Assembly: GCF_001421485.1 (NCBI RefSeq)
Contig: NZ_LMKK01000002.1
Span: 467,561 to 531,560 of the forward strand
Reading direction: 5' to 3'
Source of the DNA: Agreia sp. Leaf210
Lineage (GTDB): Bacteria; Actinomycetota; Actinomycetes; Actinomycetales; Microbacteriaceae
DNA: 64,000 nt
The notes beneath the pieces were generated by a model that was not told the DNA's origin, did no database searches, and saw nothing but the letters and a program-made list of their open reading frames with translations. The first letter of the stretch is position 1. Every line of letters starts with the position of its first letter. Made by a program: the position numbers and the translations under genes. This document shows, piece by piece, positions 53,221-63,139 of the stretch.

Positions 53221-53871
53221 CTATTCTTCGCTCACGCGCAGCTCTACGGGTCGCCCGCCCTGGGCCTCCAGACGCCGCTCGAGGCCCCGCCTCACGCCCG
53301 CCCACTCGTCGCTGAGGATCGAGAAGATGGCGGAGTCGCGCCACGCTCCGTCTGCGCGTCGCATATCGTGGCGGGCTATGCCTTCGAACGTCGCGCCGAG
53401 CTTCTGGATGGCCGCACGCGATCGGGCGTTCAACACGTCGGCCTGGATCTTGACGCGCTCGAATCCGTTGTCGAAGGCGGAGCCGAGAATCAGCAGCTTC
53501 GCCTCGGCGTTCACGACCGTGCCCCACACCCGCGGGTCGTAGGCCGTCCAGCCGAGGTGCGCATAGCCGAGCGACACATCGAAGTCGCCGAGCGTCGAGG
53601 TGCCGACCACGAGGCCGTCGTGCGGCCCGCCCCGTAGCCGAATCGCGTGCACATTGGCGGCATCCCACGCGTAATACGACTCGGCGAACTGCGCGAAGCC
53701 CTCGATCGTGTCGCGGTAGGCGGCGGGGCCGCCGCCGTAGCCGCCGGCGAAGATCTGCGGATGCCCGATGGCCGCGAACAGCTCCGGCATGAGTTGCCGG
53801 GTCAGCGGCTCGAGCGAGATGAAGCGCCCCTCGACGACGTCACCGAAGGGCGGCCGCGCGCACCGCACCAC
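53221..53871 (-). CDS. GNAT-family N-acetyltransferase (RimJ/RimL-like)
   Basis: The 216-residue protein follows purA with almost no gap. It begins FGDVVEGRFISLEPLTRQLMPELF, typical of RimJ-like GNATs, and contains SLGYAHLGWTAYDPRVWGTVVNAEAKLLIL and RVKIQADVLNARSRAAIQKLGATFEGIARH, the acetyl-CoA-binding and C-terminal strand region. The substrate is unknown. Two GTG starts (53871, 53868) are equally possible; the large open frame further upstream is antisense-type read-through over purA in another frame. Confidence 0.8.
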   Translation of the reverse strand: MVRCARPPFGDVVEGRFISLEPLTRQLMPELFAAIGHPQIFAGGYGGGPAAYRDTIEGFAQFAESYYAWDAANVHAIRLRGGPHDGLVVGTSTLGDFDVSLGYAHLGWTAYDPRVWGTVVNAEAKLLILGSAFDNGFERVKIQADVLNARSRAAIQKLGATFEGIARHDMRRADGAWRDSAIFSILSDEWAGVRRGLERRLEAQGGRPVELRVSEE

Positions 53872-53873
53872 CG

Positions 53874-55160
<1,287 letters not shown>

Positions 55161-55305
55161 GAATATGTCCTATCGGTCAGAAGCCTCGGTATCGAGGAGT
55201 GGCCGGAACCCGCTAACAGATTCCACCCCATAGTAACGGAGGGCGGATGCCTGGGACTTCGCCGACAAGGGCAACCCCCAATCTGGTCTGCTACGAATCG
55301 ATGTC

Positions 55306-55944
55306 ATGAGCAGAAGACTTGTGGGAGCGGTGCGCCTTCTGGCGGGCATCGGGCTGTTGGTGACCATCGTCATTCAGATCAATGACAGGGTCGTGAACAA
55401 CGCTTTCGACCCGTGGGAGTACTTCAGCTACTTCACCATCGAGACGTCGTTGATGAACATCGTCGTCTTCATCGTCGGGGGCATCCTCGCGTTCCGTCTG
55501 TCGCGCGACACAGAACTCTTCACCACCGTGCGGATGGCGACGCTCACCTACGCGATCATCACCGCGGGCGTCTACAACCTGCTCTTGAGAAACGTGCCCT
55601 ACAACGGATTCCAAGGACTCAGCTGGCCGAACGAGGTCATCCACGTCTGGATTCCGATTCTCATCGTGCTCGACTGGCTCATCTCACCCGGTCGACCCGC
55701 CCTCAGCTGGAAAGCCCTCCGGGTCGTCATGATCTACCCGCTGCTCTGGCTCGCCTACTCCCTGGTGCGCGGAGCCGTGTCGAACGGCATCTACCCGTAC
55801 CCGTTCCTCGATCCGGCGACCGCGGGCTGGGGCAGCGTGATCGCCTACATCGTGGCACTCAGTCTCGTGCTGCTGGGACTGGCCGCGCTCGCGATCGTCT
55901 ACAGCAGGCGCGTGGGCAGAGAAGCGATTCGGCGTCAGTCCTGA
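55306..55944 (+). CDS. Pr6Pr-family six-helix membrane protein
   Basis: The 212-residue protein has six helices, including FSYFTIETSLMNIVVFIVGG, LTYAIITAGVYNLLLRNVP and VIHVWIPILIVLDWLI. YFSYFT..S, the loop GLSWPNEVIHVW and YPLLWLAYSLVRG are typical of Pr6Pr/AIG1-like proteins. Eukaryotic AIG1/ADTRP members are fatty-acid ester hydrolases using Thr and His; whether bacterial ones have the activity is unknown. It overlaps the convergent DUF3151 gene by 10 bp. Confidence 0.82.
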   Translation: MSRRLVGAVRLLAGIGLLVTIVIQINDRVVNNAFDPWEYFSYFTIETSLMNIVVFIVGGILAFRLSRDTELFTTVRMATLTYAIITAGVYNLLLRNVPYNGFQGLSWPNEVIHVWIPILIVLDWLISPGRPALSWKALRVVMIYPLLWLAYSLVRGAVSNGIYPYPFLDPATAGWGSVIAYIVALSLVLLGLAALAIVYSRRVGREAIRRQS

Positions 55945-56420
55945 CCGCGGATGATGATGGCCTCGGTCACCGGCTGATCGTTGACGGGCCGGATCGTCGC
56001 CTCGATGGCGTCGATCGCCCTGGGATCTGACATCTGCAGGAAGTCTCCGAGTCGCTTGACCTCGTCGACCTCGCCGAACGCCTCGGCGGCGCGTCGCAGC
56101 GTGTAGAGCGAGAGAAGCACTCCACGGTTGGGCTCGTGCGACCAGGGAACCGGGCCCTGCCCGCGCCAGCCACCCTTGCGCAGTGCGTCGAGGCCGCGGT
56201 GGTATCCGACCCGGGCATAGGCGTACGACGGCAGCACCGCCCCGACTGCCCACAGCTCTTCGGCCAGCAGCGCCCACAGCAGCGACGAGGTGGGGAACTG
56301 CTTGACCAGCTCGCCGAGATCTGCCGCCGTCGCGGGAGAACGCTGCGCGAGCGCCTCCATAACAGCCGTGTCTTCAGGAAGGAGTGTCTCGGGCAGGCCG
56401 AGGAGGTTGTCGCCGCTCAT
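55935..56420 (-). CDS. DUF3151 protein
   Basis: The 161-residue protein is recognised by LLGLPETLLPED, YAYARVGYHRGLDALRKGGWRGQGPVPWSHEPNRGVLLSL and LRRAAEAFGE. DUF3151 is a conserved actinobacterial family, often near purA; its function is unknown. The ATG at 56420 lies 6 nt after TACCAT on the minus strand (56432-56427) with no Shine-Dalgarno, suggesting a leaderless transcript. Confidence 0.85.
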   Translation of the reverse strand: MSGDNLLGLPETLLPEDTAVMEALAQRSPATAADLGELVKQFPTSSLLWALLAEELWAVGAVLPSYAYARVGYHRGLDALRKGGWRGQGPVPWSHEPNRGVLLSLYTLRRAAEAFGEVDEVKRLGDFLQMSDPRAIDAIEATIRPVNDQPVTEAIIIRGQD

Positions 56421-56480
56421 ACGTCGATGGTACGCCAGCGGCGTCGGGAATCCCGGGGCCCCGATCGCGTTGCACTACGT

Positions 56481-56753
56481 ATGCCGCTCTCCGTTCACCT
56501 CTACAGTTCGAGCTTCTGCGGCGCGTGCACGCTGACCCGGAGCGTTCTCGAGCAGGTGCAGCCCTTCGTGCGTGACCGTGTCGAGTTCAGCGAATCGAAC
56601 GTGGCCTCGAACCCGGATGACGCGGAGCGGGCGAACATCGTGGCGACGCCGACCGTCGTGGTTCGCGATGAATCAGGCGCGGAACTCGCCCGGGCCTCCG
56701 GCGTTCCGACCGCTGATCAGGTGCTCAGCCTTCTCGCCCGCCACCTCGGCTGA
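56481..56753 (+). CDS. Thioredoxin-like protein
   Basis: The 90-residue thioredoxin fold has SSSFCGACTLTRSVLEQV, with a CGAC redox motif at the start of the first helix, and the cis-Pro segment IVATPTVVVRD. It is shorter than classical thioredoxin and lacks the WCGPC motif, so it is probably a glutaredoxin- or mini-thioredoxin-type reductant with its own partner. The ATG at 56481 is chosen because the first strand starts there; the earlier open frame is not protein-like. Confidence 0.78.
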   Translation: MPLSVHLYSSSFCGACTLTRSVLEQVQPFVRDRVEFSESNVASNPDDAERANIVATPTVVVRDESGAELARASGVPTADQVLSLLARHLG

Positions 56754-56777
56754 CCATCGCCTGAGGGCCGACCTAAA

Positions 56778-56810
56778 TAAGTTGCACACGAATGTGCAAG
56801 TTAATAGAAT
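56778..56810 (+). promoter_or_regulatory. TetR operator and leaderless promoter
   Basis: TTGCACA-CGAA-TGTGCAA (56782-56788/56793-56799) is a perfect 7-bp inverted repeat, extending to 56778-56803 with one mismatch. TTGCAC (56782-56787), a 17-bp spacer and TAGAAT (56805-56810) form a good promoter ending 6 nt before the GTG start. The operator covers the -35 and spacer, so the regulator should repress its own operon. Confidence 0.8.
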
Positions 56811-56816
56811 CGACGG

Positions 56817-57524
56817 GTGACCGACACCAGCACCTCCTCGCGCCGAATCCCCCGGCCGACCCGCGCGCCCCGACGCGACGCAGCAGAGAACCGGGTCGCC
56901 ATTCTCGACGCCGCGATCTCCGAACTCAATCATGATCCGGATGCCTCGCTCGAGACGATCGCATCGGCCGCCGGGCTGTCGCGTCGCTCGATCTACGGCC
57001 ACTTCAGCACACGCGACGAGCTCGTCGCCGAGCTCAACGACCGCGGTATCGCGCGGGTCACCGCCGCACTCGCGCCCATCCGCCACCCCGATGCCCGCGT
57101 CGCGCTGGCACTCGTCGGCGCCCGCCTCTGGAGCGAGGTCGAAGACGTGCGCGTGACCGCCCAGTTGGCCATCCGCGGCCCCCGTCGCGACATCGTCGCC
57201 GAGGGCCTCGAGCCCATTCGCCAGGGAGTGCTGGAAATCGTTCTGCAGGGCGTCGCCGCAGGTCATCTGCGCACCGACATCGAACCACGCACCCTGGCTC
57301 GCCTCATCGAAGGCGCTGCCCTTTCGGTACTCGACGAGGCCGTTCGCGACGACATCTCTCACGCCGAGGGTCACAGGCTCGTCATGCTCGTGGCGCTCAG
57401 CACCGCAGGGCTGTCGTGGCGCGAGGCAGCAGGGCTCATCGATACCTCGCCCGAACTCGCCCTCGAGGCCCAGCCCGAGGCATCCCCCCGTCTGTCAGAA
57501 CAATCAACAGGAGCCACAGCATGA
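56817..57524 (+). CDS. TetR-family regulator of the YhgE operon
   Basis: The 235-residue protein has an N-terminal HTH (RVAILDAAISELNHDPDASLETIASAAGLSRRSIYGHFSTRDELVAEL) and a helical ligand domain. GTG at 56817 lies 6 nt after a -10 element, and the operator overlaps the promoter. The gene ends 4 nt into the next (ATGA-type overlap region 57521-57524). It probably senses a compound handled by the YhgE/Pip protein. Confidence 0.9.
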   Translation: MTDTSTSSRRIPRPTRAPRRDAAENRVAILDAAISELNHDPDASLETIASAAGLSRRSIYGHFSTRDELVAELNDRGIARVTAALAPIRHPDARVALALVGARLWSEVEDVRVTAQLAIRGPRRDIVAEGLEPIRQGVLEIVLQGVAAGHLRTDIEPRTLARLIEGAALSVLDEAVRDDISHAEGHRLVMLVALSTAGLSWREAAGLIDTSPELALEAQPEASPRLSEQSTGATA

Positions 57525-58291
57525 GAATCGACCTCGTCGATGTGACCGCGGGCGAAGGCGCGGATGCGCTGCCCCCCACGACGGTCGGCTTCGAGAGCGG
57601 CTCCGTCACCCTCGTGGCGACGGAGACGGCTCAGCGGCCGACGCTGCTCGCGCTGATCGCGAGCGGGCGCATGATTCCGGCGCACGGGTCGGTGACCCGC
57701 GAGCCCGAGATGAGCGGCGACGAGCTGCGCGCATCCGTGGCCATCGTCGACGCACCCGACATCTCGGAGCCGGCCAGCGGCCTGCGTCTCGATGGCATCG
57801 TGCAGGAGGAGTTGATGTTCGCCGACATGCCCTCGTCGTCGAAGGCCGTGCTCGAGACGCTCGACACCCTCGGCGCCCGGGAGTTCGCCCGTACGCCCAT
57901 CGAACATGTGCCCGCCACCGTGCGGCTGCACGTGCTCGCCGAGTTGGCAGCCATGCGCGACAGCGTCGAGGCCCTTGTCCTCACGTCTCCGGATCGGCAC
58001 GGCGGCGATCCGCTCGAGTGGTATCCGATCGCCGAAGGACTGGCAGAACGCGGCTACGGGGTGCTGGTGATCGCCGGCGCGGCCTCCGTGGCGCTGCTCG
58101 ACGCGGCGCTCGCCGAGCCCGAAGCCACGGTGGCTCCCAAGCACGTGCTGCCCGAGGTCGTCGAGGAACCCGAAGTCGTAGAAGAACCCGTCGTCGAAGA
58201 AGAACCCGCGGTCGCCGAAGAACCCGACAGCTCAGAAGAACCCCAAGTCGTAGAAGAACCCGAAGTCGTAGAAGAAGAAGACACGAAATGA
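57521..58291 (+). CDS. ABC-ATPase-like protein lacking the Walker A motif
   Basis: The 256-residue protein is organised like an ABC ATPase domain, but the P-loop position reads LVATETAQRPTLLALIASG with no GxxGxGKS/T. An ABC-like helical part follows (LDGIVQEELMFADMP, LGAREFARTPIEHVP) with a weak Walker B position (VEALVLTSPD). The last 50 residues are Glu/Pro/Val repeats (VVEEPEVVEEP). Such proteins stand beside YhgE/Pip genes in related actinobacteria. ATP hydrolysis is unlikely; a structural role with YhgE is possible. An ATGA overlap links it to the next gene. Confidence 0.65.
   Translation: MRIDLVDVTAGEGADALPPTTVGFESGSVTLVATETAQRPTLLALIASGRMIPAHGSVTREPEMSGDELRASVAIVDAPDISEPASGLRLDGIVQEELMFADMPSSSKAVLETLDTLGAREFARTPIEHVPATVRLHVLAELAAMRDSVEALVLTSPDRHGGDPLEWYPIAEGLAERGYGVLVIAGAASVALLDAALAEPEATVAPKHVLPEVVEEPEVVEEPVVEEEPAVAEEPDSSEEPQVVEEPEVVEEEDTK
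58155..58285 (+). repeat. GAAGAACCC-type low-complexity repeat
   Basis: Repeated GTCGAAGAAGAACCC/GTAGAAGAACCC units encode the Glu-Glu-Pro tail of the ABC-like protein. Such tracts can change length by slippage. Confidence 0.6.
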
Positions 58292-60294
58292 CCATCGTCA
58301 CGCTCGTCCGCGCGGAACTGCGCCGACTCACCTCATCGAAGATGGGCATCCTGGCGCTCATCGCGCTCATGTGCGTGCCCATCATCTACGCCGGGCTCTA
58401 CCTCTGGGGCAACAACGACCCCTACGGCAACCTCAAGGACGTGCCCGTGGGGCTCGTCGTCGAAGACGCGGGCGCCACGCAGACCGACGCCGACGGAACC
58501 GCCTCGACCGTGAACTACGGAGACGAGGTGCGCGACGAATTGCTGAAAGACAACAGCGTCAAGTGGATCGAGGCCACCTCGGCCGAGGCGAAGACGGGAG
58601 TCAGCGACGGAACGTTCGACTTCGTGCTCACCCTCGGAAAGGACTTCTCGACCGATCTCACGTCGCCCGTCACCACGACCCCGAAGCAGGCGTCGGTCGA
58701 GCTGACGACCAACGACACGAACAGCTTTCTCGCCACCACGATTGCGGGGAACGTCGCCGAGAAGGTGCGCTCCTCGATCGCGGAGAAGGTCGGAAAAGAG
58801 GCTGCGCTGAAGTTCCTCGACGGCTTCGCCGACGTGGGCACGAGCCTCGAGACCGCCATCGACGGCGCGAACCAGCTCGCCGACGGCACGACGACAGCCG
58901 CCAACGGCTCGGCCCAGCTCGCGGCTGGCGCCGCGTCCGCCAACGACGGCGCGCAGCAGCTCGCGACCGGCGCGGCACAGGCGAACACCGGCGCCTCCGA
59001 CCTCAGCTCCGGTTTGCAGCAGCTCGCCAACGCGACGTCGTCGCTTCCCGCGGACACGGCGGCGCTGAATACCGGCGCCCAGCAGGTAGCGGCCGGTAAC
59101 GCCGAGCTCGCAACCACCGGAGCGACCTACGCAGCCCAGGCGAACACCATCGCAACGGACCTGCCCCAGACGAAGGCCAAGCTCACCGACCAGGTGGCGC
59201 AGCTCGTCACAGACAAGGTCATCACCCAGCAACAGGCAGACCAGCTCCTCGCGGCACTGGACCCGATCGGTCAGCAGGTCACCGACGCCAACGCGAAGAT
59301 CCAAGATCTGAACGGCAAGCTCGCCGCCCTCGCCTCGGGAAGCCAGCAGGTAGCCGACGGCACCGCGACCCTCGCGGCCTCAGCCCCGACGCTGGCCGGC
59401 GGCATCTCGGATGCCTCGGCCGGCGCATCCACCCTGGCCGCGGGCACCCAGCAGCTCGCCGACGGCAGCGCCACCCTCGCGGCCGGCACCCCGGCTCTCG
59501 CCACAGGCGCAACCGATCTGCAGACCGGCATCCTGAAGCTCGACGACGGAGCGCACAAGCTGTCGACCGGCCTCACCGAGGGGCTCGGCAAGCTGCCCAT
59601 CGAGACAGCCGCGCAGCGGGAGAAGAGCGCCTCGGTCATCTCCGACCCGGCTGCGATCGACACGAGCGCGGTCACCAAGGCCAGCACCTACGGCGCCGGG
59701 ATGGCCCCGTTCTTCATCAGCCTTGCAGCGTGGATCGGCATCTACGCCCTGTTCCTGATCATCAAGCCTCTGTCGAAGCGCGCTCTCACTGCCCTCCGCA
59801 AGCCCGGTCGGGTGGCCCTGTCCGGGCTGATGACCCCCGCCATCCTCGGCGCCGTGCAGATGATCGCCGTGTTCGGCATCGTGACCCTCGCCCTCGGCTA
59901 CCAGGTGGCGAATCCGCTGGGCATGCTCGGATTCATGATCGTGACCTCGGTGACATACGCCGCGATCATCCTGGCGCTGAATGTGTGGCTCGGCAGCGTC
60001 GGGCAGTTCCTCGGGCTCGTGCTGATGGTGCTGCAGCTCGTCACGGCCGGCGGCACGTTCCCGTGGCAGACGCTGCCTGGCCCGCTCGCCGCGCTGCACC
60101 ACGCGCTGCCGATGGGATACGCGGTCGACGGTATCCGGCAACTCATGTACGGCGGCAACCTGGCGCTGGCGTGGGCCGACGTGGCCGTGCTGCTCGCATT
60201 CCTGCTCGGAGCGCTCGCCCTGTCGTGGATCGGCGCCCGTCGCATGACGAGAACGCGGACTCTGCGCGACCTGCGACCCTCGCTGATCGGCTGA
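58288..60294 (+). CDS. YhgE/Pip-family membrane protein
   Basis: The 668-residue protein has one N-terminal helix (MGILALIALMCVPIIYAGLYLW), a long extracytoplasmic part and five C-terminal helices of the ABC-2 type. The middle carries many LADGTxxLAAGA-type repeats that probably form a long alpha-helical stalk. YhgE/Pip proteins include the phage infection protein of Lactococcus and ESX-linked YueB; here a TetR gene and an ABC-like gene precede it. The start overlaps the previous stop (ATGA). The substrate, if any, is unknown. Confidence 0.9.
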   Translation: MTIVTLVRAELRRLTSSKMGILALIALMCVPIIYAGLYLWGNNDPYGNLKDVPVGLVVEDAGATQTDADGTASTVNYGDEVRDELLKDNSVKWIEATSAEAKTGVSDGTFDFVLTLGKDFSTDLTSPVTTTPKQASVELTTNDTNSFLATTIAGNVAEKVRSSIAEKVGKEAALKFLDGFADVGTSLETAIDGANQLADGTTTAANGSAQLAAGAASANDGAQQLATGAAQANTGASDLSSGLQQLANATSSLPADTAALNTGAQQVAAGNAELATTGATYAAQANTIATDLPQTKAKLTDQVAQLVTDKVITQQQADQLLAALDPIGQQVTDANAKIQDLNGKLAALASGSQQVADGTATLAASAPTLAGGISDASAGASTLAAGTQQLADGSATLAAGTPALATGATDLQTGILKLDDGAHKLSTGLTEGLGKLPIETAAQREKSASVISDPAAIDTSAVTKASTYGAGMAPFFISLAAWIGIYALFLIIKPLSKRALTALRKPGRVALSGLMTPAILGAVQMIAVFGIVTLALGYQVANPLGMLGFMIVTSVTYAAIILALNVWLGSVGQFLGLVLMVLQLVTAGGTFPWQTLPGPLAALHHALPMGYAVDGIRQLMYGGNLALAWADVAVLLAFLLGALALSWIGARRMTRTRTLRDLRPSLIG

Positions 60295-60307
60295 TCCCGC
60301 CCGCGCG

Positions 60308-63139
60308 TCAGCCCGCGTCGACCGACGCGCGAGCCTCGGCGGCCTCGGCGTGGCGACCCAGCTGCTCGAGCACGTCGCCGAGCTCGAGGGTCGCAGCGAC
60401 CCGCGCCTGCGGAACGTCGCCCAAGCGCTCGACCGCGCCCCGGTAGATCGTGACGGCCGCCTCGGCGTTCTGCTGGGCGACGAGCATGCGCGCTGCAAGC
60501 AATTCGGCGAGCCCCGCGGCCACGTCGTCGCCGCATGCCGCGTAGCCGTCGGACGCCGAGAGCGCCACGGGCACGGCCTCGGCCAGGCGATCCAATTGCT
60601 GCAGTGCCCGCGCCTTCGAGTCGGTGACATCGGCGACGAGCCACTCCGCCTCCTCGGCCCGCGCAATGGCGAGAACCTCGTCGAGCTCGTCGAGACCTGC
60701 ATCGTCTCCGAAGCGGCACCGGGCGCGACCCAGGGAGTGCAGAGCCTCGACCAGGAGCTGCAGCTCGTCGGCACCCCGCGCCGTGGCCAGAGCGTCTTCC
60801 AACACCGAGATGCACTGCTCGTCGTCGTACGACAGCAGGAGACCGCCGAGCGCGATGCCCGCCTGCGTCGCCCCGATCGGGTCTCCGGCTTCGGTGTAGA
60901 GCTCGACGGCGGCGCTCCAGGCGCCGTAGGCAGCAGACCCGTCGCCGGACTGCCTGTGCGCCTGCCCGAGCCAGAACAGCGTCTCGGCTCGCGCGCCCGG
61001 AGTCGCCTCCGACGAGACCTCCGAGGAGTAGACATCGTCGAGAACCTCCGCCGCCGCCTCGGGCTGACCTGCCTGCACGAGTAGGCGACCCAGGCCGTAA
61101 CGCAACCCGTCGACATCCGGCCTCTCTGCAAGCTCTGCCTCGCGAACGGCCAGACGCCATCGGGTCACGGCCTCGTCGAGCCGACCGGCGTCGCGCAGCA
61201 GCGACGCGCTGAGCACGGCGGAGTCGACCATGCCGGAGCGATGGCCGAGGCGTGTCCACAGCGCCAGGGCGGCATCAGCAGCTGCCAGGCCCGGTTCGAC
61301 CTCGCCCTCGGCGCCGGCGAGCTGCGCCAGCAGATGATGAGCCGTGGCCCGGAACGCGCGATCGAGGTCGAGCTCGAGCAGACGGTCGAGAGTCACGACC
61401 GCCTCGGCGAGCTCGTCGGTTCTCGCGAGCGCGTGCGCCAAGAACATGAGAGCCGAGATCCGCATGGGGCTGTCGGGCGCCTCGTCGAGCAGATCGCCCG
61501 CCCGACGGAACAGAACGAGAGCTTGTTCGGCGCGCCCCTCCTGCAGGTGCAGGGACCCGAGCGTGAGGGCGAGATCGGCCCGGGTCTCGCTATCGGCTCC
61601 CCGCGCATCCGCCGCCTGCAGCGTCATCTCGAGAACGTGCACGTCGTCGTCGACGGCCGTGCCGAGCATGATGAGTCCGAGCACGACCTCGACATCAGCC
61701 TGGTCGTCGCACCCCATGTCGCGCAACACCGCGATGCGATCGATCTGGCGGGCGGCGGCCTCGTCGAGATCTCCCGCAGCGATCAGGGCCTGAATGAGCA
61801 CGGCGTAGAGCAACGACTGGATGCGCCCGGCCGGGCTCCGGTCGAGAGGAACGCTCTCGAGTCGCGCGGCCTCGAGACCTTGTCGGGCGGCCGCCACGGA
61901 ATCACCGTAGGCGCCCGTTCCCATCAGCTCTCGGGCGCGAACGAGCCAGCCGTCGGCATCCGTCGGGTCGGCCTCTGTCGCCGACGGGATGCTGGGGAGG
62001 AAGCCCTCACCCTGCAGCGGCAGCTCGTAGCGCTCGTCGGCGAGCGCGCGAGACCGCTCGACGAGCCTGCTGTGCCGATCGTTGCCGTTGCGTTCGTCGA
62101 AGGCGCTGGCCACGCGTTCGGCGGCGAGCCAGGATGCGGCGGCGAGGTCTTCCGCGCTCCAGTCACCGTCGTGCGAGCCGAAGAACGGCTCGAGCGCGGC
62201 AGCGCCCGAGCCACGGACGGCAGCATCACCGTGGCCGCTTCGAACGACCGCGTCGAGCAGAACGCCGAATGCGCGAAGCGCGGCGAAATGTGCTCGGGCG
62301 TTGAGCGAGTCGTGGGCGAGCCAGCCGATGTGACGCTCGAGCAGGGTCAGCCCGCGAGCCTCATTGCCCGTCACGGCGCAGAAGACGAGGTGGTTCGCGA
62401 TGATCCCGATGTTGTCCGAGCTCGAGCGTGCCAGGCGGTAGCTGCGCAGGTGGGCTGCCTTCGCCGTGTCGAGTTCGCCGGCGCGAAGCCACGAGAGCAG
62501 CCCGCGGCCGAGGGCCGTCTCCGGCTCCTCGCCACAGCTCAGGTTCTGTTCGACGATCTCGTCGAATCGTTCGAGTGCCTCGGCCTCGCGCCCCACAGAC
62601 GCGAGATAGGCGGCGTCTTCGCTTCGCACGCACGCCTCGCAGTGGCTGTACTCGTCGCGAGGCTCGCGACGGAGAGCCGCCCGGGCGCTCTCGGCCTCCG
62701 CGTCGCTCAGGTTGTCGACCGCATCGTCGAAGCGCGCTTGGAGCACGCCGCTCAGACCGACCCCGGCCCTCCGATACCGCGTCTCCATCTCGTCGAGCAC
62801 GGCCTCGATCTCGGCGCGCGGAAAGACGGGTGACGCGCCGAGGGTGCCCGCCATCCACTTGAACTGCCACAGCAGATCGAGCTCGCCCACCTTCAGCGGG
62901 AAGCGGGCGGGGTCGCTGTCGTGCTTGCCGAGGCACCAACCGAACGACGCCAGCATGGCGTCGGTGTCGCCCGTCATCTTGGCGGATGCGGTGAGCCGGA
63001 GCCGAGCCTCGTAGCCGAGGACGTCTTCGCCCGTCTCGTCGGCAAGCGCGATCGCCTGGTCGATGAGCGACCGCTCGGCGGCACCGAAGGGCAGGGCGTC
63101 GATCTGCGTGAACAACTCCAGGATCGTGCTGCGTGACAT
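60308..63139 (-). CDS. Large TPR-like helical repeat protein, partner of the HSP90 gene
   Basis: The 943-residue protein is almost entirely alpha-helical and contains degenerate tetratricopeptide repeats, clearest in the second half (LALTLGSLHLQEGRAEQALVLFRRAGDLL, ALFWLGQAHRQSGDGSAAYGAWSAAVELY-like, ALHSLGRARCRFGDD). No enzyme motif, signal peptide or membrane helix is seen. It starts directly after the stop of the HSP90-family gene (TAG then ATG, no gap), so both are co-translated. TPR proteins are classic HSP90 co-chaperones in eukaryotes. A bacterial equivalent is an inference from this pairing. Confidence 0.8.
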   Translation of the reverse strand: MSRSTILELFTQIDALPFGAAERSLIDQAIALADETGEDVLGYEARLRLTASAKMTGDTDAMLASFGWCLGKHDSDPARFPLKVGELDLLWQFKWMAGTLGASPVFPRAEIEAVLDEMETRYRRAGVGLSGVLQARFDDAVDNLSDAEAESARAALRREPRDEYSHCEACVRSEDAAYLASVGREAEALERFDEIVEQNLSCGEEPETALGRGLLSWLRAGELDTAKAAHLRSYRLARSSSDNIGIIANHLVFCAVTGNEARGLTLLERHIGWLAHDSLNARAHFAALRAFGVLLDAVVRSGHGDAAVRGSGAAALEPFFGSHDGDWSAEDLAAASWLAAERVASAFDERNGNDRHSRLVERSRALADERYELPLQGEGFLPSIPSATEADPTDADGWLVRARELMGTGAYGDSVAAARQGLEAARLESVPLDRSPAGRIQSLLYAVLIQALIAAGDLDEAAARQIDRIAVLRDMGCDDQADVEVVLGLIMLGTAVDDDVHVLEMTLQAADARGADSETRADLALTLGSLHLQEGRAEQALVLFRRAGDLLDEAPDSPMRISALMFLAHALARTDELAEAVVTLDRLLELDLDRAFRATAHHLLAQLAGAEGEVEPGLAAADAALALWTRLGHRSGMVDSAVLSASLLRDAGRLDEAVTRWRLAVREAELAERPDVDGLRYGLGRLLVQAGQPEAAAEVLDDVYSSEVSSEATPGARAETLFWLGQAHRQSGDGSAAYGAWSAAVELYTEAGDPIGATQAGIALGGLLLSYDDEQCISVLEDALATARGADELQLLVEALHSLGRARCRFGDDAGLDELDEVLAIARAEEAEWLVADVTDSKARALQQLDRLAEAVPVALSASDGYAACGDDVAAGLAELLAARMLVAQQNAEAAVTIYRGAVERLGDVPQARVAATLELGDVLEQLGRHAEAAEARASVDAG

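Noticed and set aside
61241-62833. 530-residue open frame on the plus strand within the TPR gene
   Set aside because: Antisense frame with Arg/Glu-rich random composition; the minus strand has a continuous 943-residue helical protein.
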